From Myroides sp. NP-2 (GTDB lineage Bacteria; Bacteroidota; Bacteroidia; Flavobacteriales; Flavobacteriaceae), in assembly GCF_014145665.1 (NCBI RefSeq), contig NZ_JACHTD010000002.1:124001-188000 (forward strand): 64,000 bases of DNA, in the 5' to 3' direction. The position numbers and the translations under genes are program-made. The notes beneath the pieces are model-generated. The model searched no databases, was not told the DNA's origin, and saw nothing but the letters and a program-made list of their open reading frames with translations. Below are positions 63,081-64,000 of the stretch, in pieces. Every line of letters starts with the position of its first letter. Position 1 is the first letter of the stretch.

Positions 63081-64000
63081 ATGAAAACAATTTTTAAATC
63101 TATACTTTTTATTGCACTATCGACACTCTTCTTTGGGAGTTGTGCAAAGAACGACGATTTTTCGGTTCCCTCATTACACTGTGAAGAACCAAAGGTTGTC
63201 ATCAATAAAACTATTGACGAACTATATCCTCTGGCAGAACAAACGGTAAAACCCTACAGTGGCGATCCAAAGGATATCCTAGAAGGTGTAGTAGTATCAA
63301 GCGACAAAGGTGGAAACTTTCACAACAAGCTACACATCCTAGATAAAAACACAAAGCAACCATTGGTGCTAAATATTGATAATAGTGCCTCATTTGTTCA
63401 ATATCCTCCTGGTACGATTATCTATGTTCGCTTAGGGGGGTTGTACTTCAACAACAGCTATGGCCTAGTCAACCTAGGTGGGGGAACGAATGGAAAGTAC
63501 ACCACATCGATTCCCAAAGGATCCATCGATAAATTTATAGGTAAGTTCTGTAAACCTGTGAAAGACTTTACCCCCTACAATCCGACAATCACGCTGGAGG
63601 AATTACTTTCGAAAAAAGACTTCTACAAAGGAAAATTAGTAACGATTAAAGACGTGCAATTCAACCGTGCTATTGTGGGCAAAAAGCTATACGACAAATC
63701 GGATGTCGACAGTCAAGGGCAAACCTTGAGAGAAATGGTTGACAAAGACAATCGCAGTTTTTTTGTGCGTACAAGTCAATATTCACGAGATTTTGTGGCC
63801 TATGAGATTCCAAAACACAGCGGCTCCATAACAGGAATTGTTGATGTATTTAGCAATAACGTACAATTTTATCCCCGTGTATTAGAGGACATAAACCTAA
63901 AAGAAGAGCCATTTGGTGATGGAGAAGTCAACCCTGAACCAGAAGACATCACATTAGGTAAATTCTTAGCTTTTCCAGGAGCTGATTTTGAAGATTGGGA
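63081..64000 (+). CDS. DUF5689 surface lipoprotein (copy B), 3' end beyond the window
   Basis: The frame opens at ATG 63081 and is still open at the window end (306 codons visible). The lipoprotein signal (MKTIFKSILFIALSTLFFGSC) has the same length as in copy A. The DUF5689 landmarks recur: LEGVVVSSDKGGNFHNKLHI, YPPGTIIYVRLGGLYFNNSYGLVNLGGG, and GSITGIVDVFSNNVQFYPRV. The linker is short, and the start of the C-terminal domain (FPGADFEDW) is the last part seen. It is the third gene of the second cassette. Confidence 0.85.
   Translation, partial: MKTIFKSILFIALSTLFFGSCAKNDDFSVPSLHCEEPKVVINKTIDELYPLAEQTVKPYSGDPKDILEGVVVSSDKGGNFHNKLHILDKNTKQPLVLNIDNSASFVQYPPGTIIYVRLGGLYFNNSYGLVNLGGGTNGKYTTSIPKGSIDKFIGKFCKPVKDFTPYNPTITLEELLSKKDFYKGKLVTIKDVQFNRAIVGKKLYDKSDVDSQGQTLREMVDKDNRSFFVRTSQYSRDFVAYEIPKHSGSITGIVDVFSNNVQFYPRVLEDINLKEEPFGDGEVNPEPEDITLGKFLAFPGADFEDW

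Overview
The window comes from the chromosome of a Bacteroidota bacterium, most likely a member of the Flavobacteriaceae (Myroides- or Flavobacterium-like; the genus is inference). The grounds are lineage-typical genes: porZ of the type IX secretion system, gldH of the gliding/T9SS apparatus, TonB-dependent receptors with an N-terminal CarboxypepD_reg-like domain, DUF5689 and PCMD surface lipoproteins, many short lipoproteins, Bacteroidota -7 boxes (TAnnTTTG) and A/T-rich intergenic DNA. No tRNA, rRNA, CRISPR array, insertion sequence or prophage was seen.

Layout. 1-5.3 kb: the 3' end of a large outer-membrane protein, a CsaA-like tRNA-binding protein, a DUF2891 lipoprotein and a run of small lipoprotein and membrane genes. 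5.4-11.5 kb: metG, an aldo/keto reductase and a stand-alone TonB-dependent receptor. 11.5-18.8 kb, minus strand: a probable operon DUF3108 - tryptophan 2,3-dioxygenase - M23 peptidase - pgi, with hmgA-hppD upstream. 19-24.2 kb: uvrC, a patatin/BamA-type phospholipase, a 54-residue membrane protein and a lipoprotein. 24.4-29.5 kb: a TPR/membrane/AraC regulator facing a lipoprotein and two tandem paralogues, one of them broken by a single stop codon. 29.5-39.7 kb: 5-formyl-THF cyclo-ligase, an AstE-family hydrolase, a 16-bp minisatellite, lspA, a zinc-less TraR/DksA protein, ileS, recO and porZ.

40-44.1 kb holds a tandemly duplicated pair, PCMD lipoprotein plus outer-membrane barrel. 44.1-53.3 kb holds an NPP-type phosphodiesterase, an NAD(P)-binding protein, scoB/scoA, the ricT-like/gldH/PBP1A cluster and mtnN. 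53.4-64 kb holds the most striking locus: a three-gene cassette (secreted EEP-family nuclease or phosphatase on the minus strand, divergent from a TonB-dependent receptor and a DUF5689 lipoprotein) present twice in tandem, the second copy running off the window.

How the genes fit together. hppD and hmgA open tyrosine catabolism towards acetoacetate, which ScoAB can activate; tryptophan 2,3-dioxygenase opens the kynurenine route. LspA processes the many lipoproteins encoded here. PorZ and GldH belong to the T9SS/gliding envelope machinery. The duplicated EEP/TBDT/DUF5689 locus looks like a surface scavenging system, possibly for nucleic acids or phosphoesters, but its substrate is inference. 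Start codons were moved downstream of the longest open frame where family alignment, a promoter or an upstream gene argued for it; this is stated in each entry.
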